Origin: Jidongwangia harbinensis
Lineage (GTDB): Bacteria > Actinomycetota > Actinomycetes > Mycobacteriales > Micromonosporaceae
Reading direction: 5' to 3'
DNA: 64,000 nt
Assembly (NCBI RefSeq): GCF_020216025.1
Contig: NZ_JAIWNC010000017.1
Location: forward strand, 124,001 to 188,000
Part shown: piece by piece, positions 1 to 7,827 of the stretch
How positions within the stretch are numbered: the stretch's first letter is position 1
Layout: every line of letters begins with the position of its first letter
Program-made: the position numbers and the translations under genes
The notes under the pieces: model-generated
What the model was told of the DNA's origin: nothing
Database searches by the model: none
The model's input: only the letters and a program-made list of their open reading frames with translations

Positions 1-618
1 ACGCCGGGCGGCATCCATGACCGTGACCTCGCGCCGGTCGACGCACCGCAGCAGGTCCACCTTCTCCGCATCGGTCAGCGGCCGGCCCGGCCGGTCGTCG
101 CCGATCGGGTCGCCGTGCGCATCGACCCGTACCACCGGGATTCGGCGGGTGCTCCGGTTGCGCCCGGCGTACGTGGCGGTCTGGCTGTGACAGTTCGGAC
201 AGAGGAACCGCAGGTTGTCCGGCCGGCAGTCCCAGTATCGCCCGTCGATGTGATCCACGTGGAGCGTCAACGGCCGCCCCTGCCATGTGGCTCCGCCGCC
301 ACACGCCGCGCATCGATACGGCCGGCCGCTCTCCACCAGCGCCCGCCGCAGGGCCGGTGGCGCGGCCCGCTTGGCGTCGGCGGGCCGGACCACCAGGACC
401 TCACCCGGCGTACGCCGGCGCGGGCTCGGCACGCCGCGACAATGTGCCCGGCCGAGGAAGTGTGACGTGTCGATGCCCAGCCGGTCGATCCGGCGCCGCA
501 GGTGCGCGTGGGCGCCGCCGTTCTGGCCGAGGCCCAGGTGGCGGAGGACACCGGCCATGGACGTGGAGGCGGCCACCGCAGCGGCGAGTCGTTCCCGGGT
601 GTACTTGGCGTAGGGCAT
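1..618 (-). CDS. HNH endonuclease, 3' end outside window
   Basis: 206 codons are visible from the ATG at 616-618 and the frame is still open at base 1, so the C-terminus is missing. The N-terminal third is helical and basic. Residues about 95-150 carry an HNH nuclease core: a CAAC pair, then LHVDHIDGRYWDCRPDNLRF and LCPNCHSQ, that is two zinc-binding CxxC pairs flanking the His-Asp/His-Asn catalytic beta-beta-alpha fold. Such proteins nick or cut double-stranded DNA using one metal ion. Neighbours do not indicate whether it is part of restriction, a homing element or housekeeping. Family assignment is secure; role unknown. Confidence 0.8.
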   Translation of the reverse strand, partial: MPYAKYTRERLAAAVAASTSMAGVLRHLGLGQNGGAHAHLRRRIDRLGIDTSHFLGRAHCRGVPSPRRRTPGEVLVVRPADAKRAAPPALRRALVESGRPYRCAACGGGATWQGRPLTLHVDHIDGRYWDCRPDNLRFLCPNCHSQTATYAGRNRSTRRIPVVRVDAHGDPIGDDRPGRPLTDAEKVDLLRCVDRREVTVMDAARR

Positions 619-723
619 GGTAGGAACGTACCGATCGGGTACGACACGTTTCCGGCGCACGGCACGGCGGCCGCCTCGCGGGTCCGGGCCGCATGACGGC
701 CGCCGTGGGTCGGCGGTCCGGGG

Positions 724-742
724 CTGCCGGCCGGGCCGGCAG
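724..742 (-). terminator. hairpin after chemoreceptor gene
   Basis: Perfect 9-base inverted repeat (CTGCCGGCC / GGCCGGCAG) with one central base, starting 8 bases past the stop codon of the chemoreceptor gene. There is no U-run, as is common for actinobacterial terminators. Confidence 0.5.
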
Positions 743-749
743 AGCCGGA

Positions 750-2471
750 TCAGTAACGGAACATGGCCAGGCTCTTCTGCAGTTCGGCCGCCACCCGGGC
801 CAGGTCGTCCGCGGCCGTGGCGGTGTTGCCGGCGGCGTTCGTGGTCTCCGCGGCCGCTTCCGCGACCTCGGCGACGTTGGCGGAGATCTGGTGGGAGCCG
901 CCGGCCACCTCGCCGACGTTGCGGCTCATCTCGTTCGTGGTGGCGGTCTGTTCCTCGACCGCCGCCGCGATCGCGGTCTGGGTGTTGTTGATCTGGTCGA
1001 TGACGGCGCCGATCTCGGAGATCGCGGTGACGGCGGCGGCGGAGTCGGCCTCGATGGCGCTGACCCGGGTGCGGATGTCCTCGGTGGCGCTGGCGGTCTC
1101 CTGCGCGAGTTCCTTCACCTCGCCGGCGACCACCGCGAAGCCCTTGCCGGCGTCGCCGGCCCGGGCCGCCTCGATGGTGGCGTTGAGGGCGAGCAGGTTG
1201 GTCTGCTGGGCGATGTTCGTGATGATCTTGACGACGTTCACGATCTCGGCGGAGGACGTGCCGAGCTGCTGCAGGATGGCGCCGGCCTCGGTGGAGATCC
1301 GCACGGCCTTGCCGGCCACCTCGGCGGCGCTGGAGGTGCTGCGGGCGATCTCGCTGATCGAGCTGCCGATCTCCTCGGCGCCCGCGGAGACCGTGGTGAT
1401 GTTCTGGCTGATCTGGCGGGAGGCGTCGGACACCGCCTCGGCGCGGCTGGCGCTGCGGGAGGCGGACGAGCGCATCTGGCTGGAGACCGCGGTGAGCTGT
1501 TCGGACGCGGAGGCGAGGGTGCCGACGCTGGTGTTGATGCCGCGCAGGGTGCCGGTGAGGCGGTCCAGCGCGGTGTTGAGCGCGCCCGCCATCCGGCCGA
1601 CCTCGTCCCGGCCGGTGACCGTGAGGCGCTGGTCGAGGCGGCCCTCGGCGAGGCCCTCGAGGACCGTGACGGTCTCCCGCAGCGGGCGGGTGATGGCGCG
1701 GCTGACCAGGACGCCGAGTGCCAGGGCGAAGGCCAGTGCGCCGAGGATCAGGGCGATGATGACCATGCGGGCGGTGTTTTCGGTGTCCGCGGCCGCCGCC
1801 CGTTGCTGCTGGGCGGCCTGGTCCTCGGCCTTGGCGAGGTTGTTCAGCGAGACGGTGATGCCGCGGGTGAGCGGGTCGATGTAGGAGTTCTGCGCACCCA
1901 GGAAGCCGGTCATGTCGTCCTCGCGGGCGGCGGGCACCAGCTTGGTGGTGCGGGCGTCGCGGTAGTCGGCGAGCGAGGAGACGAAGATGTCGCGGTCGTT
2001 CTGGGTGCCGTCGGCGGCGAGACCGGCGTACTCGGCCCAGATCTTGTCGATCTCGGCGTCCAACTGGGCGATGCTGGACTCGATGCTGCTGACGTCGGTG
2101 ATCGGCGAGTGCAGGATCAGCTTCGCCGTCATCGACGTGGCTTCCTGCACCTTGGCGCGGATGTTGCCGATCATCGCGGTGGCGTGCAGGTTGCGTTCGT
2201 ACATGCGGTCCAGGCGCTGACCGGAGCGGTCCAGCTCGACCAGGCCGGTGACCCCGACACCGATCATCAGCAGGCACAGCACGCCGAAGCTGACCAGCAG
2301 CTTCTGCGACACCTGCAGGTTGCGCAGCAGGCCGCCGCGGGTGTGGGCGCGCCGGGTGCCGGGCCGCGAAGCCTTGGCGGCCCGCCGGGAGCCGCCCGCG
2401 GAGGCCCGCCGGGAGCCGCGCGCGGACGACGGAGAGCGTCGGCCGGTCTCGGTCGGTGCGGCAGGCGGCAT
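750..2471 (-). CDS. Methyl-accepting chemotaxis protein
   Basis: A 573-residue transmembrane chemoreceptor. Order: an unusual basic Arg/Ser-rich cytoplasmic tail of about 50 residues, TM1 about 59-78, a four-helix-bundle extracytoplasmic sensor, TM2 about 235-257, a HAMP linker to about 310, then the coiled-coil signalling domain. The signalling tip (about 415-445) shows QQTNLLALNATIEAARAG, the CheA/CheW contact hairpin, followed by GKGFAVVAGEVKELA. The start is ATG with GGAGAG 5-10 bases upstream. No chemotaxis kinase or flagellar gene is in the window, so it is an orphan receptor gene; the ligand cannot be read from sequence. The function fits motile zoospores of Actinoplanes-like organisms. 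Confidence 0.95.
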   Translation of the reverse strand: MPPAAPTETGRRSPSSARGSRRASAGGSRRAAKASRPGTRRAHTRGGLLRNLQVSQKLLVSFGVLCLLMIGVGVTGLVELDRSGQRLDRMYERNLHATAMIGNIRAKVQEATSMTAKLILHSPITDVSSIESSIAQLDAEIDKIWAEYAGLAADGTQNDRDIFVSSLADYRDARTTKLVPAAREDDMTGFLGAQNSYIDPLTRGITVSLNNLAKAEDQAAQQQRAAAADTENTARMVIIALILGALAFALALGVLVSRAITRPLRETVTVLEGLAEGRLDQRLTVTGRDEVGRMAGALNTALDRLTGTLRGINTSVGTLASASEQLTAVSSQMRSSASRSASRAEAVSDASRQISQNITTVSAGAEEIGSSISEIARSTSSAAEVAGKAVRISTEAGAILQQLGTSSAEIVNVVKIITNIAQQTNLLALNATIEAARAGDAGKGFAVVAGEVKELAQETASATEDIRTRVSAIEADSAAAVTAISEIGAVIDQINNTQTAIAAAVEEQTATTNEMSRNVGEVAGGSHQISANVAEVAEAAAETTNAAGNTATAADDLARVAAELQKSLAMFRY

Positions 2472-2507
2472 GGAGGCTCTCCGGGCTGTCGAAGGGTGAC
2501 AGTCTCA

Positions 2508-2515
2508 CTATCGGC
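2508..2515 (-). promoter_or_regulatory. candidate sigma-28 (FliA/WhiG-type) -10 element
   Basis: On the minus strand the bases read GCCGATAG, 36 bases before the chemoreceptor ATG. This matches 7 of 8 positions of the motility-sigma -10 consensus GCCGATAA. A TAAA -35 box is not evident at the usual spacing, so the call is tentative. Confidence 0.3.
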
Positions 2516-2553
2516 AGCCCGGGGGCCGATCCGCGGAGAAACGGCGCGAAGCG

Positions 2554-3027
2554 TCAGTCGATTCCCAGGTCACGGCGCAGTTTGGCGACGTGTCCGGTGG
2601 CCTTGACGTTGTACAGGGCGTGCTCGACGGTGCCGTCGGCGTCGATGACGAACGTGGACCGGATCACCCCGGTGACCGTCTTGCCGTACATCTTCTTCTC
2701 GCCGTAGGCGCCGTACGCGGTCAGCACGCTCTTGTCCTGGTCGCTGACCAGCGGGAAGGTGATCGCGTCGCGCTCGCGGAACTTGGCCAGCTTGGCCGGC
2801 GGGTCGGGGGAGATGCCGACCACCTCGTAGCCGGCCGCCTGCAGCGAGGCCAGGGAGTCGCGGAAGTCGCAGGCCTGCGTGGTGCAGCCGGGGGTCATGG
2901 CGCTGGGGTAGGCGTAGAGCACGACCTTGCGCCCGTGCAGGTCCTTGAGGGCGAGCTGGTCGCCGGTGTCGGTGGTCAGGGTGAAGTCGGGGGCGGCGTC
3001 GCCGGGAGCGAGGCGGGTTGCGGTCAT
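2554..3027 (-). CDS. bcp: Thioredoxin-dependent peroxiredoxin (Bcp/PrxQ)
   Basis: 157 residues, the usual Bcp length. It reduces hydrogen peroxide and organic peroxides in the cytoplasm using thioredoxin. The active site MTPGCTTQACDFRD gives a peroxidatic Cys48 and a resolving Cys53, the five-residue spacing of the PrxQ/Bcp subgroup, with the PSAMTPGC loop typical of the family. Strand order DFTL...VVLYAYPSA...YEVVGISPD is the thioredoxin fold. It ends at a normal C-terminus (LRRDLGID). It lies 82 bases upstream of the chemoreceptor on the same strand and tail to head with the MauE/DsbA operon; grouping with thiol redox genes is suggestive. Confidence 0.95.
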   Translation of the reverse strand: MTATRLAPGDAAPDFTLTTDTGDQLALKDLHGRKVVLYAYPSAMTPGCTTQACDFRDSLASLQAAGYEVVGISPDPPAKLAKFRERDAITFPLVSDQDKSVLTAYGAYGEKKMYGKTVTGVIRSTFVIDADGTVEHALYNVKATGHVAKLRRDLGID

Positions 3028-4058
3028 GGCACGACCTTAGTTCGGCGGTCCGACACGTCTGGACGGAGAGGGCGGGGCGCGGAGGCGCGGAGCCGGCGTA
3101 CCCCGGTCAGCGCCAGCCCGGCCCCGGCACCCAGCGCGACCAGCACCGCGACCCGTGCGAACCAGCTCGGCCCGGCCGACGGCACCACGGCGGCGCCGAA
3201 CGCGCCGATCTCGGCCAGCCCGCCGAACGTCGCGAGCACGGCCCCGCCGAGGGCGGTCAGGAACGGCGTGCGCCACACCGCCACGGTCAGCGTGACCAGG
3301 CCGGCGGCGAGCAGCACGGGCGGGAGGCCGGAGTCGGCGGCGCGCGCCGCCGCGTACCCGATCGGGATGGTGCCCGCGACCAGCGCGACCGCGGGGATCA
3401 GCGCGGGGCGCCACCGGCCCAGCGCGGCCACCGCGACCGCGAGCAGCAGCGCGCCGGCCCACCACAGCGGGGCCCGGGGCGGCGGCACCCAGTCGAGCGT
3501 GCCGCGTACCTCGAAGATCTGGGTCTGGTCGCGCAGCGGGACGGTCCAGGTGCGTAGCCGGTGCGGGCGCGAGGGGTCGGCCCGCGCGGCCGGCGGCGGG
3601 TCACCGGCGCGCCATTGCAGGCGCTGGTCGTGCCAGCGCACGGTGGTTCCGGTGGAGACGCGGCGCCACTGCGGGGTCGCGGTCGGTGCGGCGGTGGCGG
3701 GCACGGGGGTGTCGCCGGCAAGGGTCCGGTTGAGGTACGTGGCGGGGGAGTGCACGTTCTCGTAGGTGCCGTCCGGGCGCACCTCCAGGTACGGCTCGCC
3801 GGAGTAGCCGAGGACCTCGACGGGCCGGCCGGTGTCGTTGGTGAGTTCCAGCCGGGTGCCGGCCTCGACCGCGCGGACGGTCAGTCCCGGCCGGGGCGGG
3901 TCGATGCCGGTGACGGTGATCCGGTACGCGGTGGCGTCCGGCGCCTCGCCACCGTGTGCGGCGGCCGGGGCGGCCGGCCCGAGCAGGACACCGGCCACCA
4001 CCAGGAGCAGCAGCAGGGCCCGTGAGGTGCGCCGCAGCAGGTCCTGGGTCCCGCTCAC
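3024..4058 (-). CDS. Exported membrane-anchored protein of the MauE-DsbA operon
   Basis: 344 residues starting at GTG 4058. The GTG overlaps the stop of the upstream DsbA-like gene as GTGA, so translation is probably coupled. A signal peptide (LLLLLVVAGVLLGPAAPAAA) releases a mature start at AHGGEAP. Residues about 35-205 form an extracytoplasmic beta-rich domain with several His and Trp residues; five hydrophobic segments follow in the C-terminal half. No named family recognised. The context (MauE, thiol oxidoreductase, ECF sigma, CopC-CopD) suggests a metal- or redox-related envelope role. The last codons overlap the bcp start by 4 bases on the same strand. Confidence 0.75.
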   Translation of the reverse strand: MSGTQDLLRRTSRALLLLLVVAGVLLGPAAPAAAHGGEAPDATAYRITVTGIDPPRPGLTVRAVEAGTRLELTNDTGRPVEVLGYSGEPYLEVRPDGTYENVHSPATYLNRTLAGDTPVPATAAPTATPQWRRVSTGTTVRWHDQRLQWRAGDPPPAARADPSRPHRLRTWTVPLRDQTQIFEVRGTLDWVPPPRAPLWWAGALLLAVAVAALGRWRPALIPAVALVAGTIPIGYAAARAADSGLPPVLLAAGLVTLTVAVWRTPFLTALGGAVLATFGGLAEIGAFGAAVVPSAGPSWFARVAVLVALGAGAGLALTGVRRLRASAPRPLRPDVSDRRTKVVP

Positions 4059-4798
4059 CCGGCCGCCGCCACCGCCGCTTCGAGGGTCGCCGGGCGGGGC
4101 GGTCCGCCGCTCGGTTCGGTGATCGCCTTGCCGTCGACGTGCACGGTCGGCGTGCCGGTCACGCCCCGCGCCGAGGCGGTGTCGGTGGCCTTGGCGGCCC
4201 ACGACCAGTAGGTCCGGCCGGTGACCGCGTCCGCGAACGCCGTGCTGTTCAGGCCGACCGAGCGGCCCAGCTCGACGAGCCGGGCGTCGTCCAGGCCGTC
4301 GCTGCCCTCGGCGGGCTGGTTGGCGAACAGCACGTCGTGGTACTCGCTGAACTTCCCGCCCTCGGCCGCGGCGGCCGCGGCGGCCGCGGACCGGGTGGAG
4401 TACCGGGTGCCGTTCGACGCCCGGTCCAGGATCGCAATCGGGTGGTAGCGCAGCGTGATCCGGCCGGTGGTCGCCAGCTGACGCAACGTCGCTCCGGACT
4501 CGTTCTCGAACACGTGGCAGATCGGGCACAGAAAGTCCTCGTACACGTCGACCGTGACCGGGCCGTTGCCGACCGCGAACGCGGTGCCGTCGTCGACCGC
4601 GGCCGCCGGCGTTCGCAACGCGCCGGCGGTGGCCTTCTCCTGATCTGCCAGCATGCCCCAGCCGATCAGCCCGGCGACGACCAGGACCAGGACCACGGAC
4701 ACCGACGTCCACATCGTCACGGTCCGGCGCCGGGCCTGGGCCTTCTGGTGCTCGACGATCCGCCGCGCTCTGGCCCGGTCGCGTTCGCCCTTGCTCAT
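4055..4798 (-). CDS. DsbA-family membrane-tethered thiol oxidoreductase
   Basis: 247 residues: basic cytoplasmic tail, one TM helix (about 29-50), then an extracytoplasmic thioredoxin-like domain. The active site is FLCPICHVFE (Cys91, Cys94), the CPxC pattern of DsbA/Thioredoxin_4 proteins; the cis-Pro loop is GVTGTPTVHVDG. It should form or isomerise disulfides in exported proteins. The start ATG overlaps the stop of the MauE-like gene as ATGA, and its own stop overlaps the next start as GTGA. MauE-type proteins are known to work with thioredoxin-like partners, so the three genes probably form one functional unit. Confidence 0.9.
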   Translation of the reverse strand: MSKGERDRARARRIVEHQKAQARRRTVTMWTSVSVVLVLVVAGLIGWGMLADQEKATAGALRTPAAAVDDGTAFAVGNGPVTVDVYEDFLCPICHVFENESGATLRQLATTGRITLRYHPIAILDRASNGTRYSTRSAAAAAAAAEGGKFSEYHDVLFANQPAEGSDGLDDARLVELGRSVGLNSTAFADAVTGRTYWSWAAKATDTASARGVTGTPTVHVDGKAITEPSGGPPRPATLEAAVAAAG

Positions 4799-5286
4799 CG
4801 TTTACCTCCGTCGGTCGGGCCGCCAAGCAGCAGGCCGTCGAGGGAGTAGCGGGTCCGCGGCCGCCACAGCAGGATCCCGGCCAGCAGCAGGAATCCCAGG
4901 TCGCGAGCGATCTCGGCGGCGTACTGCGGGCTCTGGCCGGCCCCGAGCTCGCCGCCGGCGCTGAAACAGCCGCAGTCGATCCGCAGCCCGCGCGCCCACG
5001 CCGAGCCGATCCCCGCGATGAAGATCGTCAGCAGGGCCGCCGACAGCCCGGCGCTGAGCCGCACCGCCAGGCCGGCCAGCAACAGCAGGCCGAGCGCGAT
5101 CTCCAGCACCGGCTGGACGGCGCCCACCACCTTGGCCGTCTCGTACGGCATCAACTGGTACGCGTTCACCGCCCGGCCGGACGCCGCCAGGTCACCGACC
5201 TTGAGCGCGCCCGCCGCGATCCACACGCCGGCCAGACCGGCCCGTGCCGCCGTGGCGATCCACGGCCACGCCTTCTCCCTCGTCAC
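4795..5286 (-). CDS. MauE/DoxX-type integral membrane protein
   Basis: 163 residues with four predicted TM helices. The start chosen is GTG 5286 (VTREKAWPW), because the longer upstream frame is Arg/Pro-rich and lies beyond the first TM. The conserved loop RIDCGCFS (Cys105, Cys107) is the family hallmark: MauE/VKOR-like DoxX proteins pass electrons or oxidise partner thioredoxins through this Cys pair. An ATGA overlap couples it to the DsbA-like gene. First gene of a three-gene operon 73 bases downstream of the ECF sigma gene on the same strand, so possibly co-transcribed with it. Confidence 0.85.
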   Translation of the reverse strand: MTREKAWPWIATAARAGLAGVWIAAGALKVGDLAASGRAVNAYQLMPYETAKVVGAVQPVLEIALGLLLLAGLAVRLSAGLSAALLTIFIAGIGSAWARGLRIDCGCFSAGGELGAGQSPQYAAEIARDLGFLLLAGILLWRPRTRYSLDGLLLGGPTDGGKR

Positions 5287-5359
5287 GCTTCTTGGTCGGG
5301 AGACCGGTGCGCCGGAGTTCCCGGTGCGGGCTGTGACTCTGCTGGGTGTGCGCTGGCAG

Positions 5360-5896
5360 TCAGCTGGCCCGCGCGGCGGCGACCGCGACGACCAGTTCGT
5401 CGCGGGCCCGGGCCACCCGGGACCGGATGGTGCCCACCGGCACGTCCTCGACCGCGGCCGCCTCCGCGTAGGACAGACCGAGCACCTGGGTGAGCACGAA
5501 CGCCGTCCGGCGCTCCTCACTCAGGCCGCGCAGCAGGTCGGCCGCGCCGAGCCGCTGCGCCGGGTCGGGAGCGGGCCCGTCGGTCCAGGCCTGTGCGGCC
5601 AGCCGGGCGTCGAGCCGGCGCCGCCGGACCACCGCGCGCAGATGGTCGGCGCAGGTGCGGCGGGCGATGCCGAGCAGCCAGGTCCGCACGCTGGAGCGCG
5701 CCTCGAAGGCGGGCAGCGCCCGGAACGCCCGCAGGAACGTCTCCTGGGTGAGGTCGTCGGCGCTGCCCGGATCGACCAGCGCGGCGGCGAACCGCCACAC
5801 CTCGGCCTGGGTCGCCCGCACGAACGCGGCCTGCGCCGCGGCATCCCCGTCGCGCGCCCGCAGGGCGAGGTCGGTCGTCGGGTCGCTGCCGGTCAC
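5360..5896 (-). CDS. ECF-type RNA polymerase sigma factor
   Basis: 178 residues from GTG 5896; the longer open frame would add 44 residues outside the fold. Region 2 (about 25-90) contains the core-binding and -10 recognition helices (ADDLTQETFLRAF, RTWLLGIARRTCADHLR). Region 4 (about 120-172) has the -35 recognition helix-turn-helix (LSYAEAAAVEDVPVGTIRSR). No anti-sigma gene follows; the downstream genes are the MauE/DsbA operon, so control may instead be by a redox or copper signal. Divergent from the CopC-CopD gene with about 150 bases between starts, which suggests shared regulation. Confidence 0.93.
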   Translation of the reverse strand: MTGSDPTTDLALRARDGDAAAQAAFVRATQAEVWRFAAALVDPGSADDLTQETFLRAFRALPAFEARSSVRTWLLGIARRTCADHLRAVVRRRRLDARLAAQAWTDGPAPDPAQRLGAADLLRGLSEERRTAFVLTQVLGLSYAEAAAVEDVPVGTIRSRVARARDELVVAVAAARAS

Positions 5897-5911
5897 GACG
5901 TCAGATCCTAC

Positions 5912-5926
5912 GTGGGTCGAACCCAC
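5912..5926. promoter_or_regulatory. palindromic operator candidate
   Basis: GTGGGT-CGA-ACCCAC, a perfect 6+6 inverted repeat with a 3-base spacer, lying 16 bases before the sigma-factor GTG in the divergent intergenic region. Symmetric sites of this size usually bind dimeric repressors. A GGAACC box at about 5975-5980 could be an ECF -35 element reading toward the copper gene. Confidence 0.4.
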
Positions 5927-6045
5927 CCGTCCGCCCCCGATCTCGCGCCGAATCGAAAATGTCGGTCCGATCGGGAACCATGTCGAACGTGCCGACGACC
6001 ACCCGCCCGAGAGCGGTACCCACTCCATCGGGGAGCATGACGGTC

Positions 6046-7707
6046 ATGACCGTTGATCGATCCCGCGCCTCGCGTGCCGCCGCGGCGGTCCTGGGCGTGC
6101 TGTTCGGGCTGCTCTGCGTCGTGCTCGGCCCGGCCGCCCCGGCCAGCGCGCACGCCGCGCTGGTGGCGAGCGACCCGGGCAACGGCACCATCGTGCCGGA
6201 TGCGCCGAACCGGGTGACGCTGACCTTCAGCGAGTCGGTCCAACTGCTCTCCGGCAAGATCCAGGTGCTCGCGCCGGACGGGTCCCGGGCCGACCAGGGC
6301 GAGCCGGAGGTGGCCGGCACCACGGTGACCATCCCGCTGCGCACCGGCGGCGGCCGCGGCACCTACCTGGTGAGCTACCGGGTGATCTCGGCCGACAGCC
6401 ACCCGGTCGCGGGCAGCCTGACCTACTCGGTCGGCGCGGCCTCCGCGCCGCCGACGGCGACCGACGTCGACGACACGGCCGACCCGGTGGTGCGCACGCT
6501 GATCCCGATCGCCAAATACCTGGGGTACGCCGGACTGGTGCTGCTCGTCGGCCCGATCCTGGTGCTGGCGCTGCTCTGGCCGCACCGGCTGTCCCGCCGC
6601 GGGCCGGCCCGCCTGGTCTGGACCGGCGTCGGCCTGGTGCTGGGCAGCACGCTGCTGAGCCTGTGGCTGCAGGCGCCGTACACGACCGGCACCGGGCTGT
6701 TCGGCGCCGGCCCGGACGACCTGCGGGACGTGCTGGGCAGCACGTTCGGCGCGGTGATGCTGGTCCGCCTGGGCGTGATCTGCGCGGCGGCGTTCCTGCT
6801 CCGGCCCCTGCTGCGGGGTTCCGGCGGCGACACCCGCACCGACCTGGCGCTGCTCGGCGTGCTCGGGGTGGCCGCGGTGGCCACCTGGCCGCTGACCGGG
6901 CACCCCAGCGCGTCGCCGGTGGCCGGCGTGTCCGTGGTGGTCGACGCGATCCACCTGACCGCGATGGCGGTCTGGCTGGGTGGCCTGGTGATGCTGGTGT
7001 CGTTCCTGCTGCGCCAGGCGAACGAGAGCGAGCTGGGCGCGATCCTGCCGATCTGGTCCCGCTGGGCGGCCACCGCGGTCGGGGCGCTGCTCCTGGCCGG
7101 GGTGGTGCAGGCGCTGATCGAGGTGCAGACGCTCTCCGGGCTGGTCAACTCGACGTACGGGCGCCTCATCCTGGTCAAGGTGGCGCTGGCCGCGAGCGCG
7201 GTCGGCATCGCGGCGTACGCCCGCAAGCTGGTCATCCGCCGATCCGCCGAGAGCGGGCCCGGCACCCTGCGCCGCGCGGTCCTGGCCGAGCTGGCGATCA
7301 CCGCCGTGGTGCTCGGGGTGACCGCCGTCCTGGTGCAGATCCCGCCGCCGCGCACCGCGGAGGCGGCCGAGACCGCCACCACCAGCACCACGATCACCCA
7401 GACCCTGCGCAACGACAGCATGTCGCTGCAGGTCGATGTGTTCCCCGCGGTGGTAGGCAACAACTCGATCCATCTGTACGCCTACACGCCCGACAACAAA
7501 CCGCTGCCGGTAGTGGAGTGGAGTGCCACCGCGGCACTACCCGCGAAGGGCGTGGAACCGATCGAGATACCGCTGTTGCGCATCACCGACTTCCATGCGA
7601 TCGGCGATATCGCACTGCCGGCCGCGGGCGACTGGGCGTTGAAGTTCACCGTCCGGACCAGCGAGATCGACCAGTCCACACTCACCATGACCGCCAAAAT
7701 TTCATAG
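6046..7707 (+). CDS. CopC-CopD fusion, copper resistance/uptake protein
   Basis: 553 residues from ATG 6046, chosen because GGGGAG at 6030-6035 is too close to ATG 6037. Signal peptide to Ala35; the mature protein begins with His36 (ASA|HAALVASDP), the N-terminal copper ligand of CopC. A CopC beta-barrel domain follows to about 130, with the second conserved motif SADSHPVAG (His119). About eight TM helices of the CopD type occupy 150-430. A C-terminal extracytoplasmic beta domain of about 110 residues has no clear assignment (FixH/YtkA-like in general shape). It binds Cu(II) outside and probably moves copper inward. Divergent from an ECF sigma gene. Confidence 0.93.
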   Translation: MTVDRSRASRAAAAVLGVLFGLLCVVLGPAAPASAHAALVASDPGNGTIVPDAPNRVTLTFSESVQLLSGKIQVLAPDGSRADQGEPEVAGTTVTIPLRTGGGRGTYLVSYRVISADSHPVAGSLTYSVGAASAPPTATDVDDTADPVVRTLIPIAKYLGYAGLVLLVGPILVLALLWPHRLSRRGPARLVWTGVGLVLGSTLLSLWLQAPYTTGTGLFGAGPDDLRDVLGSTFGAVMLVRLGVICAAAFLLRPLLRGSGGDTRTDLALLGVLGVAAVATWPLTGHPSASPVAGVSVVVDAIHLTAMAVWLGGLVMLVSFLLRQANESELGAILPIWSRWAATAVGALLLAGVVQALIEVQTLSGLVNSTYGRLILVKVALAASAVGIAAYARKLVIRRSAESGPGTLRRAVLAELAITAVVLGVTAVLVQIPPPRTAEAAETATTSTTITQTLRNDSMSLQVDVFPAVVGNNSIHLYAYTPDNKPLPVVEWSATAALPAKGVEPIEIPLLRITDFHAIGDIALPAAGDWALKFTVRTSEIDQSTLTMTAKIS

Positions 7708-7712
7708 CCTTT

Positions 7713-7820
7713 CCCCCTTCTCGCGTTCCTTTGTTGTACCTCTCGGGCCGTAAGTAACCGTTTGACCACTTTGGTGTTATTTCGGTCTGTATGGTCTGCG
7801 CAGAACGCCCGAGAAGGGGG
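7713..7820 (+). promoter_or_regulatory. long-range inverted repeat around a 5' UTR
   Basis: CCCCCTTCTCG (7713-7723) is exactly complementary to CGAGAAGGGGG (7810-7820). The left arm starts 5 bases after the copper gene stop. The right arm contains the AGGGGG Shine-Dalgarno of the next gene (ATG 7828). In RNA the 11-bp helix would hide the ribosome-binding site; the 86 bases between could form the sensing loop. Confidence 0.45.
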
Positions 7821-7827
7821 AATGCAG

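Noticed and set aside
693..2606. 637-residue open frame antisense to the chemoreceptor
   Set aside because: Gly/Asp/Arg/Leu-rich mirror of a high-GC gene; no domain, and the opposite strand is a clear chemoreceptor.
3024..4826. 600-residue frame across the DsbA-like gene
   Set aside because: The part before GTG 4058 is a shifted reading of the DsbA gene; only the last 344 residues look real.
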